Shown here piece after piece: positions 25,958 through 33,745 of a stretch of 58,956 nucleotides of DNA. Location of the stretch: the NCBI GenBank assembly GCA_902495525.1, contig CABUXL010000011.1, positions 1 to 58,956 of the forward strand, written 5' to 3'. The position numbers and the translations under genes were made by a program. Below the pieces are notes generated by a model. The model was not told where the DNA came from. It did no database searches and worked only from the letters and a program-made list of their open reading frames with translations. The stretch's first letter is position 1; the number at the start of each line of letters is the position of its first letter. The DNA is from an uncultured Collinsella sp. (lineage in GTDB: Bacteria > Actinomycetota > Coriobacteriia > Coriobacteriales > Coriobacteriaceae).

Positions 25958-27334
25958 TTAGGCGAGCTGATCCTCCTTGCCGGTGAAGGCGAAGGCAAGA
26001 ACACCGGCCACGACGGCGGAAATGAGCATGCCGACCATAGCCCAAGCGAAGTTCATGGGGTCGGAACTCACGAAAGCCGGGAACGTAGTGACGGAACCGA
26101 AGGTGAACGCAGTGGTGACGACCTTCATGATACCGAGGAACGCGCCGCCGACGGCACCGCCGATGATCTGCGCAAGCCAGACCTTCTTGTTCTTCACGAG
26201 CATACCGAACAGCGTGGGCTCGATGATGGCGGACAGGGCGATCGATACGACACCGGTCATCGCGAAGCTCTTGAGCTTCTGGTCGCGGGCCTTGAGGAAC
26301 ACGCCGAAGGCGCAGCCGATAACGGCGAAGTTGCAGGCGAAGGTGAAGGGGCAGATGTAGTCGAAGCCGTTCTGAGCGATGTTGTTGATCATGATGGGGT
26401 TCACGGCCCAGTGGATGCCCATGGACACCAGCACGGACCAGCCGCCGCCAACCAGCACGCCGGCGAACACGGAGCTGCGCTCGATCAGCCAGTTGACCAC
26501 GAAGGCGATGGCCTCACCAGCGTAGACGCCCAGGGGACCGATGACGAGCATGGTGAGCGGAACCATAACGATCAGGGAGATGGCGGGCAGCACGACGAGC
26601 TTGAGCATCTCGGAAACGTGCTCATCGAGCCACTTGTACAGGTACGAGTAGACCCAGACAGACAAGATGGCAGGGATAACCGTGGAGTTGTAGTTCATGA
26701 GAACCACGGGGATGCCGAAGAAGTCCGTCATGGCGCCGTTGCCCGCGTCGCCCATGAGGGCGATGAAGTCCGGGTAGAGCAGGCACGCGCCGAGCAGCGC
26801 CGACAGGTACGGGCTCGCGCCGAAGCGCTTGCCGGCGGAGAAGCCGAGCAGCACGGGCAGGAAGTAGAACACGCTCATGGCCAGGGTGTACAGGATGGTG
26901 TAGGTACCCGTGCCCTCAGCGATGATGCCGAGCTGGGCGGCCAGGATAACGAAGCCGCGCAGGATACCGGAGCCGGCCATGGCGGGCAGCAGCGGGGCAA
27001 AGATGCCGGAGATCGCGGAGAAGACTTGGCTGACGATGCTCTCGCCCTCGTCCTTGGTAGCAGCGGAGATTTCCACGCCCGAACCCTTGACCAGCGGCTC
27101 AAACTTCTCGTACAGCTTCGGGACCTCAGTGCCGATGAGAACCTGGTACTGACCGGCCTTGTTCAGCGTGTTCACAACGCCTTCGACTTCCTTGACCGCA
27201 GCGTCGTCGCAAGCCGCGTCGTCTTTGAGATTGAGGCGCAGGCGCGTCGCGCAGTGCGTCATGCCCGAGATGTTCTCGGGACCACCGACGGCGTCCAGAA
27301 TCCCCTGAGCCATCGCGTTCCAGTCGCGTTTCAT
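25958..27334 (-). CDS. PTS sugar transporter EIIBC, glucose/beta-glucoside superfamily
   Basis: 458 residues. The EIIB domain (about 1-85) has the phosphorylation site THCATRLRL (Cys28). The EIIC domain (about 105-455) has about ten spans and the family motif FAPLLPAMAGSGILRG, plus NPIMINNIAQNG and IEPTLFGML. It takes up and phosphorylates a sugar at the cytoplasmic membrane. No EIIA domain is attached, so an EIIA from elsewhere must donate phosphate. The ATG at 27334 is 3 nt after the TIM-barrel stop, with GGGGAGG inside that gene's end, so the two are coupled. Neighbouring RpiB- and AlsE-like enzymes suggest D-allose or a related rare hexose as substrate. Confidence 0.92.
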   Translation of the reverse strand: MKRDWNAMAQGILDAVGGPENISGMTHCATRLRLNLKDDAACDDAAVKEVEGVVNTLNKAGQYQVLIGTEVPKLYEKFEPLVKGSGVEISAATKDEGESIVSQVFSAISGIFAPLLPAMAGSGILRGFVILAAQLGIIAEGTGTYTILYTLAMSVFYFLPVLLGFSAGKRFGASPYLSALLGACLLYPDFIALMGDAGNGAMTDFFGIPVVLMNYNSTVIPAILSVWVYSYLYKWLDEHVSEMLKLVVLPAISLIVMVPLTMLVIGPLGVYAGEAIAFVVNWLIERSSVFAGVLVGGGWSVLVSMGIHWAVNPIMINNIAQNGFDYICPFTFACNFAVIGCAFGVFLKARDQKLKSFAMTGVVSIALSAIIEPTLFGMLVKNKKVWLAQIIGGAVGGAFLGIMKVVTTAFTFGSVTTFPAFVSSDPMNFAWAMVGMLISAVVAGVLAFAFTGKEDQLA

Positions 27335-27337
27335 TGG

Positions 27338-28276
27338 TTACCTCCCCATTGCGCAGAAGAGCTCGCGGACAAGCTCGGCTGCCTTAATCGCGTCGTTTGC
27401 ATCGATAACGGATTGGATCTTCTCCATGCTTACGGCCTCGATGGCGTCGTTGAGCAGATGGATCATCTGGTCGTTCTGTGCAGCCTCGCCGGCAGCGGGC
27501 TCGATGACCGGGAACGTGTCGAAGTAGATTGCGCTGTCGTAACCGTGCTTCTTCACGTAGTAGAGGAACTCGAGGGTCTTCACCGGCGTGGACGTACCAA
27601 TCATAAGGCCATCGTCGAAGCGACCGTTGCCGTCGTTTAGGTGAATGCCGTAGAGCTTGCCCTCGCGGCCGAACAGGTCGGCGGCCATGGCAGGGTTCTC
27701 GTGCTTCATGAGCATGTGGCAGTAATCCAGCGTGACGCCCAGGTTCGGGCGGTCTGCAGCGTTGAGAATCATGCCGGTCATACCCATGGAGTCGATGAAC
27801 GCGTACGCGCGCTCCTCGTAGGGTTTGTACTCAATCGAGATCTTGAGGTCGGGCGCGTAGTCGCAAACCTTCTGGAATGCGGCTACGAGCTGGTCGAAGA
27901 CGCGAGCGTAGGCGATCTGGAAGCTGTAGTCAAAGCCGTCGTGGCCGAGCCAGATGGTCACCGTGTTGCCACCGGCAGTGCGGCAGTAGTCGCACGCCTC
28001 GTAGCAGAGCTCAAGGGCTTCCGCGGCAAGGGCATCATCGGCATTGCCCAGGTCACCGTTGAGGAAGGCGTTGCGGAAGCGCAGCGCGCAGCCGTTCAGC
28101 TGCAGGTCGTGAGCTGCGAGCTTGGCGGCCATGTCCTCAGCCGTGACACCTGTGCAGTGCTCGGGGTAGTTGAGGTCGACGTGCGTGAGGCCCACGCTCT
28201 GGAACTCCGCGAACACGCGATCAAGATTCTTGTCGCCATCGCGAAAATAGGAGTTGATACGAGTTGCAAGCTTCAT
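27338..28276 (-). CDS. Sugar phosphate isomerase/epimerase, TIM-barrel family
   Basis: 312 residues of the xylose-isomerase-like TIM-barrel superfamily (AP endonuclease 2 fold; includes D-tagatose/D-allulose 3-epimerases). Visible metal/active-site segments are KISIEYKP (Glu), TLDYCHML (Asp and His) and YGIHLNDGNGRFDDGLMIG (His-x-Asn-Asp), then the final acidic strand IYFDTFP. The start ATG 28276 follows AAGGAC. It is the first gene of the operon with the PTS gene. It could act on an unphosphorylated or phosphorylated rare ketose; the exact reaction cannot be read. Cassettes for D-allose in Listeria contain a similar set, with a LacI regulator, epimerase, isomerase, a TIM-barrel enzyme and a PTS. 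Confidence 0.85.
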   Translation of the reverse strand: MKLATRINSYFRDGDKNLDRVFAEFQSVGLTHVDLNYPEHCTGVTAEDMAAKLAAHDLQLNGCALRFRNAFLNGDLGNADDALAAEALELCYEACDYCRTAGGNTVTIWLGHDGFDYSFQIAYARVFDQLVAAFQKVCDYAPDLKISIEYKPYEERAYAFIDSMGMTGMILNAADRPNLGVTLDYCHMLMKHENPAMAADLFGREGKLYGIHLNDGNGRFDDGLMIGTSTPVKTLEFLYYVKKHGYDSAIYFDTFPVIEPAAGEAAQNDQMIHLLNDAIEAVSMEKIQSVIDANDAIKAAELVRELFCAMGR

Positions 28277-28421
28277 GCTTCTACGTCCTTTACCTTCGTC
28301 CTTGATCGTTTCTGCCCGTTCGAGCACCTGATCTATATCCGTAATTCGATAAGGGCCGCCGCCTGCGCGCCGGGGCTTACCCTGTGACATGTAGATTACT
28401 GCCACATAAGTTCATTTTCAA

Positions 28422-28465
28422 TCAGTATTTTTCACTCTTTTTCTCATTGTGTCAGAGTTTTTCAC
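28422..28465. promoter_or_regulatory. Direct repeats upstream of the TIM-barrel/PTS operon
   Basis: TCAGTATTTTTCAC (28422-28435) and TCAGAGTTTTTCAC (28452-28465) are 12/14 identical, 30 bp apart, in an AT-rich stretch about 150 nt upstream of the operon's first ATG. Tandem sites of this kind suit a DeoR-family repressor. The remainder of 28466-28653 shows no gene. Confidence 0.45.
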
Positions 28466-28653
28466 CGTATAAAGCCATCTACCTTGTGGTTTTGCTGTTA
28501 ATCAAGTTTGACCATTCTTGAAATTACCTGATTTTTTCTGAATTAATTTGCCGTTTATCGGTAAAAATCGACCGCTCACGGCTGACGGCGACGCAAGATG
28601 GAAGATACTTGCATGAGGAAAAGCACTGAATTCCCAGCGCCGATTCGAATGAC

Positions 28654-28768
28654 GCGATTGGTGACGCGAGCGTCGACGGCCCGAATCTGCCGTCGGCCCC
28701 CACTAACCAAAAACGGCGCCGCTCACGCGACGCCGTCATATTCCCTGGTGCCCCCGGGCGGATTCGAA
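28654..28768. repeat. Left copy of a 115-bp direct repeat holding the 3' end of tRNA-Arg
   Basis: This segment aligns without gaps to 31830-31944 (106 of 115 identical by my count). It contains the last 25 nt of the tRNA-Arg coding region (28744-28768, minus orientation, ending at the T-loop TTCGAA) and its downstream hairpin. Beyond 28768 the similarity stops. This is the pattern of an attachment-site duplication left by an element inserted at the tRNA 3' end. A further 24-bp exact copy of the repeat's outer edge lies at 28790-28813. Confidence 0.75.
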
Positions 28769-28954
28769 AACTCCCCCCCCCGCGGGGAAATTGGTGACGC
28801 GGGTGTCGACGGCGCTGAGCGCTCCGTGTTTTGGTATGTGGATATGGCAGCCATCAACCTTTCTCGGCATGTGAAACTCTAGGCACATATGAGCATACCT
28901 GAGCGACGCAACACATGCGCTCCATCTATCCCAACAAGCTCCAGCGGTACCCGC

Positions 28955-29039
28955 ACTTCCCATTTCGTGTAGAAAAGGGCCTGTATATACTTCCCATTTC
29001 GTGTATTGAATCAGGTAACCACACTTCCCATTTCGTGTA
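28955..29039. repeat. Three 17-bp direct repeats with exact 34-bp period
   Basis: ACTTCCCATTTCGTGTA occurs identically at 28955-28971, 28989-29005 and 29023-29039. The distances are exactly 34 bp, a little over three DNA turns. The last copy ends 23 nt before the ATG of the truncated ATPase. They look like phased operators or iterons. The intervening 17-bp stretches are not alike. Confidence 0.85.
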
Positions 29040-29062
29040 TACAGCAGCTAGATTGGGCAATC

Positions 29063-29395
29063 ATGTCAGTATTCAGACGTACGGCCTACAATAAACTCCT
29101 CGATTGGAAAGCGAGCAATGGATCCCGAGCCATCATGCTCGAGGGGGCCCGCCGCGTTGGAAAAAGCACCCTTGCCCAAGAGTTTGCGCAGTCCAAATAC
29201 AAATCCCACCTCGTGATCGACGAATCTGTTGCGAGTGAAAAAAGAAGACCGGAGACTCAACTGGTCTCCGGCCTCATTTCTAAAAAACGTCTCGTGGTTC
29301 TACTCGTGCTGTCGGGCTTCTACCAGTCTGCAGAAGTCGTTGACGCTCATGAGCCATTCCCTTTGCGCGGGCGTGTAGGTTTCGAACAGCGATGA
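29063..29395 (+). pseudogene. 5' fragment of an AAA-family ATPase (DUF4143 type), truncated
   Basis: The first 53 codons (MSVFRRTAYNKLLDWKASNGS..., Walker A EGARRVGKST, about 35-44) are the standard N-terminus of AAA_14/DUF4143 ATPases, which are about 400-450 residues long. After LVID at about 29220 the family sequence ends abruptly. The frame continues through a terminator hairpin and into antisense of the restriction gene until 29395, so the rest is missing. The break coincides with the edge of the restriction-modification genes, suggesting that their arrival or a deletion cut the gene. A short truncated product may still be made. Confidence 0.75.
29236..29273 (-). terminator. Terminator of the restriction-modification operon
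   Basis: Stem GACCGGAGAC/GTCTCCGGCC (one mismatch) with a 7-nt loop; on the minus strand it is followed by TTCTTTTTTC. It lies 27 nt after the restriction gene's stop and within the truncated ATPase frame. Confidence 0.8.
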
Positions 29396-30514
29396 GGGCA
29401 CAACGAGGCTGAGCCTGTCCTTAGCCATAGCTCGTGTGTAATCCTCACTTACGGCGGGCTCAAGTGTTACAAGATGCTTGTCCTCGATTCTGTCAGCCTC
29501 ATCAAGCACCTGACGCCAACGCTCCTTGATGGTTGTCTTGGCACCGAGCATCGTCAGTCGAGCGACAGGGAACTTGGGGTCGTGGTAATCGTCAATAGAG
29601 GGAAAGATGAAATCCGGCTTTGATTTGCCCTCGGTGTATTTCTGCGCCGAGTAGCGTATGCCCCTAGCATCGAATAGCATCGAGAGTTGATTCTCGAACG
29701 CCGTCCCCGCACGGGACTTGCGGCGCTGGAAGGCCGACATAGTGGTGCGCAGCACGCCATCAACATCAAGCGCCGAGCCAAGGTATGGCGCGAGGTCGCG
29801 CTCCAAGAGATGCCGCTCGAAGACGCGGAACAGCATCTCTTCGCGTTCGTAACAAGCGACCAAGCAGCCATCCGGGTCGCCCGTCCAATCGAGCTTTCCA
29901 AGGGTGGAAGCTGAGTAGGCTGAGAAGTCTGCCCCTTTGGGGAAGGACTCGCCGAATTTCTCGATCATACCGTCGAGGAAGTTCTCCGCTGCGATCGGCA
30001 TGCTAACTTCGATGCCGATGGACTCCAAAATCCTTGCGGCGATCGACGTGATGCGCGTATCCTCCCGAGCAGAGGGCGTAAAACCCTTCTCGCCAACCCC
30101 GTCGAGCGCGAAGAGCCAGCGAACTTGAGATTCCGCCGTACTCCCCGCTCGGGCAAATAGGATTACGACCTCCTTGGCTTCGTGTAGGGCCAAAACCATG
30201 AGGTCGCCCGGACGGGCCATGCCCATGGCAGCATTATCGTTGTAGTAGAGCCTATACTCAGTTCTAGTTGGATGCTTCCTGCGGGCGTCGTACCAAGTGG
30301 TATAACCATGGTCGAATATAGGGTCTGCACCATCATCGAGATATGCGAAGGTAGTTCGCATCCCCTTTATGTCATCGTCTCCGAAAAGCGCGCGCAAAGG
30401 CCCCACGCCGTTGAATTCGTGCTGGTGGCTTTTATTGGCCCCCATGATGTCAACGCCCGCGAGGGTTTTCGCGACAGCACCGTCAAAATACGCGCCAAGT
30501 ACTCCATAGTCCAT
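29300..30514 (-). CDS. Type II restriction endonuclease, EcoRII family
   Basis: 404 residues, the same length as EcoRII. The C-terminal catalytic domain has the EcoRII-type PD-(D/E)xK arrangement: KPDFIFPSI with Asp301, then LGAKTTIKERWRQVL with Lys326 and Lys330, followed by the conserved DEADRIEDKHLVTLE. The N-terminal about 180 residues form the effector/DNA-specificity part. EcoRII cuts CCWGG; the same or similar specificity is inferred here from this homology and from the partnered cytosine-5 methylase. The start ATG 30514 is one base after the methylase stop (TAGGATG), so translation is coupled. The gene seems more A/T-rich than its chromosomal surroundings, consistent with transfer. 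Confidence 0.9.
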   Translation of the reverse strand: MDYGVLGAYFDGAVAKTLAGVDIMGANKSHQHEFNGVGPLRALFGDDDIKGMRTTFAYLDDGADPIFDHGYTTWYDARRKHPTRTEYRLYYNDNAAMGMARPGDLMVLALHEAKEVVILFARAGSTAESQVRWLFALDGVGEKGFTPSAREDTRITSIAARILESIGIEVSMPIAAENFLDGMIEKFGESFPKGADFSAYSASTLGKLDWTGDPDGCLVACYEREEMLFRVFERHLLERDLAPYLGSALDVDGVLRTTMSAFQRRKSRAGTAFENQLSMLFDARGIRYSAQKYTEGKSKPDFIFPSIDDYHDPKFPVARLTMLGAKTTIKERWRQVLDEADRIEDKHLVTLEPAVSEDYTRAMAKDRLSLVVPSSLFETYTPAQREWLMSVNDFCRLVEARQHE

Positions 30515-30515
30515 C

Positions 30516-31664
30516 CTAGAACACCTCCATCATCAACTTCGCGACCGAGCGCACGACCGGCACGGTCACGGAGTTGCCGAACTGCCTGTATGCCTGAGTA
30601 TCCGACACCGGGATGATGAACTCATCGGGAAATCCTTGCAGGCGCGCGCATTCGCGGGGAGTGAGTTTACGAGGGTTTTTTCCTTCCTGCCCGACCAGAA
30701 TCTCGCTGCCATCCTTGTGGTACCGGGCGGAAAGCGTCCTTGTCGTGTCCTCTGGGCCGACCATCGAGTATCCAAAGCCGTGGCCCGCCGCCTCATGCTT
30801 TTCGCGATAGGCGCGCAGATAGGCCCATAGCTTATCCGAAATGGTGTAGCGTTCGTTTGGTTGCTCTTCGAGGATTTCCCCTAGCGCATGTCCCGGTCCC
30901 GGCACCTCAAGGTCATCCCACGAGAAGGGAACTTCCTCCCTGAACCCCACGATGTAGATGCGCTCCCTGTGCTGGCACGTCCAGTTTTTTGAATCAAGCA
31001 CTTTCCAGAAAATATGGTATCCAAGGTCCTCCTCAAGCGTCTGTCGTATGACCTTGAAGGTCTTCCCGCCGTCGTGACTCGTAAGGTTCTTAACGTTCTC
31101 AAGCAAGAAGGCCTTCGGGCGCTTGTCGCGTATGATGCGAGCGACCTCGAAAAAGAGGGTTCCCTGCGTTTTATCCTCAAAGCCGGTGGGTCTCCCCAAA
31201 GATTGCTTCTTCGAAACGCCTGCAAGGGAGAATGGCTGACAAGGAAAGCCTGCGAGCAGGACATCGAAGTCCGGTATATCGTTTGATGCGACCTGACGGA
31301 TGTCGCCCGCCGGGGTCTCTCCATAGTTCATCCGGTAGGTTTTCTGGGCGAACTTATCCCACTCGCAAGAGAAGACGCACCTACCGCCAAGCTCCTGGAA
31401 CGGCATTCGTATACCGCCGATGCCCGCGAAGAGATCGCAGAAGGTAAAAGGCGCGTCGCTGCGCTCCCCTTGGTCAAATGGAGCCCCCGCATCGAGCGAT
31501 GCGATAAAGGCGCATTCAGCCGCCGTTGGACTAGTATCCCCAGACTCCCAGCGCCGAACGGTGCGTTCGCCAGACGAGCCCATACCAAGGGCGGCGGCGA
31601 ACTCCTTTTGGGTGAGGCCGAGGTCAATTCTCTTTTGCGCTATATCAGCTGCATTTAGTTGCAT
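30516..31664 (-). CDS. DNA cytosine-5 methyltransferase with N-terminal HTH
   Basis: 382 residues. Residues 1-55 are an XRE-type helix-turn-helix (IAQKRIDLGLTQKEFAAALG...ERTVRRWESG). The methylase follows: motif I FAGIGG (79-84), motif IV GFPCQPFS with catalytic Cys142, motif VI ENV, motif VIII QHRERIYIVGF, motif IX RKLTPRECARLQGFPD and motif X QFGNSVTVPV. It modifies the sites cut by the downstream EcoRII-like nuclease. In EcoRII- and SsoII-type systems the N-terminal HTH makes the methylase a repressor of the operon, so protection comes before cutting. A near-palindrome GGACAGTTTGACC (about 31692-31704, minus strand) upstream is a candidate operator. Confidence 0.95.
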   Translation of the reverse strand: MQLNAADIAQKRIDLGLTQKEFAAALGMGSSGERTVRRWESGDTSPTAAECAFIASLDAGAPFDQGERSDAPFTFCDLFAGIGGIRMPFQELGGRCVFSCEWDKFAQKTYRMNYGETPAGDIRQVASNDIPDFDVLLAGFPCQPFSLAGVSKKQSLGRPTGFEDKTQGTLFFEVARIIRDKRPKAFLLENVKNLTSHDGGKTFKVIRQTLEEDLGYHIFWKVLDSKNWTCQHRERIYIVGFREEVPFSWDDLEVPGPGHALGEILEEQPNERYTISDKLWAYLRAYREKHEAAGHGFGYSMVGPEDTTRTLSARYHKDGSEILVGQEGKNPRKLTPRECARLQGFPDEFIIPVSDTQAYRQFGNSVTVPVVRSVAKLMMEVF

Positions 31665-31829
31665 GGGACGCCTATCTTGGTTGAAAAACGGTCAAACTGT
31701 CCTGTATTTACCACAGCGTTAGTCTATCACCCCGAGCGGACATGTCTTCCCCTTGCTTCAGTCCGCCTCTAAACCCCGTAGCATCAACTGGGCTTTAGGG
31801 CTTGGACACTCTACCGGAGGGCTCTAGAC

Positions 31830-31944
31830 GCAATTGGTGACGCGGGTGTCGACGGCCCGAATCCGCCGGCGGCCCCCGCAAACCAGAAACGGCGCCGCTC
31901 CCGCGACGCCGTCATATTCCCTGGTGCCCCCGGGCGGATTCGAA
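31830..31944. repeat. Right copy of the 115-bp direct repeat at tRNA-Arg
   Basis: Partner of 28654-28768. It runs from the 3' flank of tRNA-Arg into its T-loop. On the plus strand, 31842-31867 repeats the tRNA's own 3' half (variable loop to T-arm) with 24 of 26 bases identical, so the tRNA is followed by an inverted copy of part of itself. A hairpin ACGGCG/CGCCGT (about 31889-31912) with TTTCT after it on the minus strand is the probable tRNA terminator. Confidence 0.75.
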
Positions 31945-31997
31945 CCGTCGACACCCGCTTTAGGAGAGCGGTGCTCTATCCCCTGAGCTACGGAGGC
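31922..31997 (-). tRNA. tRNA-Arg (anticodon CCT)
   Basis: On the minus strand the sequence folds as a tRNA: acceptor GCCTCCG/CGGGGGC, D-arm GCTC...GAGC, anticodon arm CCGCT-CTCCTAA-AGCGG with anticodon CCT (reads AGG), T-loop TTCGAAT, and an encoded CCA at 31922-31924. The T-stem has one A-C mismatch in my fold. It is the intact copy; only the last 25 nt are present in the repeat at 28744-28768. Confidence 0.93.
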
Positions 31998-32164
31998 ATG
32001 TTGTACTAGTGTAGCAGATTTGCCCCTTGGCCATGTAGCGCATGGCCACTCATCAAGAAGGCTCTGCAGCGAATTATCGCCGTAGAGCCTTCTCAATAAC
32101 GGAAAATTATAACCCAGAATAACGCAAAATAATGGGATGGGGTTTCCTCTAACCACATGTAAGG

Positions 32165-32272
32165 GAAATTCCATCCCGGTATTCGGCTAAAAAATGGGAC
32201 AAGCTTTCCCAACTGGCGCTCAAAAGGAAAATGCATCCCGGAATGAGAACGAATTCCGGGATGCATTTTCCG
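32165..32272. repeat. Two tandem 46-bp palindromic units, 62-bp period (array 2)
   Basis: Units at 32165-32210 (imperfect GGAAATTCCATCCC/GGGACAAGCTTTCC) and 32227-32272 (arms paired perfectly over 19 bp, GGAAAATGCATCCCGGAAT and its complement). Same 46-bp length, 16-bp spacer and 62-bp step as the arrays at 11529 and 58095. No gene is seen in 31998-32289. Confidence 0.85.
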
Positions 32273-32289
32273 CCATCTATCGCAGACGA

Positions 32290-32688
32290 CTAGTCGCCTT
32301 TGTGAAAGAGGCTTTTGATGGCAGCAGGGATGCTCTTGGCGCCCTTGGCCGTCACATCGATAAAGTCGGGCGAACGCACGAGCTTATCCTCGTCGACGTA
32401 CTTGCGGACAGCACGAAGCGTCTCTTTGTCGTCGCGCGTCGAAAACGTAAAGTGACCGTTGTCCTTGGTGAAGATGGCAAAACGCGTGATCTTCTTGGTG
32501 CCGCGTAAAACCTCGGCGGCAATATAGTCGACCTCATCCCACGGGATTTGAATATAATCCTCGGGATTGCGCTCGTTGTAATACTCGAACGCCTTATTGC
32601 CCACCATCACGTTGCCGTGGCTGGTAAGCCCCATCAGGCAGGTTGCCGGCGTTGCCAGATCGACCGTGCTGTTCTGAGATTGCGCCAT
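32290..32688 (-). CDS. DUF956 family protein of the mannose PTS locus
   Basis: 132 residues. The family (DUF956, called ManO in some firmicutes) is found almost only beside mannose-type PTS genes and may regulate them. Sequence features are SHGNVMVGNKAFEYYN, QIPWDEVDYIAAEVL and ITRFAIFTKDNGHFTFSTRDDKE, a PH-like beta-rich domain with no catalytic motif. ATG 32688 follows GAGG; an upstream in-frame ATG at 32739 lacks a site. It is the last gene of the PTS operon, 120 nt after EIID. Confidence 0.85.
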   Translation of the reverse strand: MAQSQNSTVDLATPATCLMGLTSHGNVMVGNKAFEYYNERNPEDYIQIPWDEVDYIAAEVLRGTKKITRFAIFTKDNGHFTFSTRDDKETLRAVRKYVDEDKLVRSPDFIDVTAKGAKSIPAAIKSLFHKGD

Positions 32689-32808
32689 GCGCGCCTCGCC
32701 CTCCAAATAAAACAATCGGACCGCATCCAGTGTACCCACCGGGTGCGGTCCGTTTCAATGGCTCAAAAGCCCTTGCCTAGCAATTCTCGGTCTTAAGCCG
32801 AAACGTGC

Positions 32809-33729
32809 TTACATGAAGCCGCAGACGCGACCGATGATGCCGATGGCGAAGAGAGCCAGGATGATGACGATCGGGCTGACCTTCTTCTTGAGGAGCTTGC
32901 AGACCAGCAGGGTCAGGCACACGGCGGCAAGGCCGGGGATGAGCTGATCGAGGTTGGCCTGAAGCGTGGTGACCTTCACCTGATCAAGGGCGCTAGCACC
33001 GATGGAGTTATACATCGTCAGCGCTTCCTTGATACCCTCGGAACCGGAGGGCAGGCTAGCCCAGTCGATAAAGGCGCCAGCAGACTGCGTGACCCTGGAG
33101 ACGACCGGGGTGAAGGAGATGGACACCCAGCGCTCGACCAGGGCGCCGATGATGAACATACCCAGGATGGAAGCACCCTCGGTGACCTTGCCCATCAGAC
33201 CGCCGGAGAGGTCCTTGGCGATGGAGGAGCCGACCTTGTAGCCAAACTCCTGCGTGTACCACAGGAAGGCGTAACGGATGATGTTCCACGCGAAGAAGAA
33301 CAGCAGCGGACCGGCGATGCTGCCGGACAGGGCCAAGGAAGCGCCCAGAGCACCCAGAATCGGGCGAAGGGTGAACCAGAAGGCGGGGTCGCCGACACCG
33401 GCGAGCGGGCCCATCATACCGACCTTGACGCCCTGGATGGCGACGTCGTCAATCGGGGCACCGTTGGCGCGCTCCTCCTCGAGAGCGAGGGTAACGCCAA
33501 TGACGGGGGCGGAAACATAGGGGTGGGTGTTATAGAACTCCAGGTGGCGCTTAAGAGCGGCAATCTGGTCATCCTTGCTGGTGTAGAGCTTCTTGATCGC
33601 AGGGATCATTGCGAAGCACCAGCCGCCGTTCTGCATACGCTCGTAGTTCCACGAGCCCTGAAGGAACTGATGACGGAAGCAAACCTTCTTGCGGTCAGCC
33701 TTGGTGAGCTGAATCTTGTTCTCTGCCAT
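32809..33729 (-). CDS. manZ: PTS mannose/fructose/sorbose family EIID
   Basis: 306 residues, normal for EIID. It begins KIQLTKADRKKVCFRHQFLQGSWNYERMQNGGWCFAMIPAIKKLY, a signature of EIID, and contains GVKVGMMGPLAGVGDPAFWFTLRPI and GASILGMFIIGALVERWV. With EIIC it forms the membrane channel for mannose-class sugars. ATG 33729 is preceded by GGAGGGGAG; a GTG nine bases earlier is possible. It starts 16 nt after EIIC. Confidence 0.95.
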   Translation of the reverse strand: MAENKIQLTKADRKKVCFRHQFLQGSWNYERMQNGGWCFAMIPAIKKLYTSKDDQIAALKRHLEFYNTHPYVSAPVIGVTLALEEERANGAPIDDVAIQGVKVGMMGPLAGVGDPAFWFTLRPILGALGASLALSGSIAGPLLFFFAWNIIRYAFLWYTQEFGYKVGSSIAKDLSGGLMGKVTEGASILGMFIIGALVERWVSISFTPVVSRVTQSAGAFIDWASLPSGSEGIKEALTMYNSIGASALDQVKVTTLQANLDQLIPGLAAVCLTLLVCKLLKKKVSPIVIILALFAIGIIGRVCGFM

Positions 33730-33745
33730 ATGTATCACTCCCCTC

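Noticed and set aside
28744..28768. Second tRNA-Arg gene
   Set aside because: Only the last 25 nt are present; no acceptor 5' strand, D-arm or anticodon arm.
28598..28882. 94-codon open frame on the plus strand
   Set aside because: It runs through the tRNA-derived repeat and a poly-C stretch; composition is not protein-like and there is no ribosome site.
28955..29039. Possible CRISPR array
   Set aside because: Only three 17-bp repeats with 17-bp intervals and no cas genes; too short for CRISPR.
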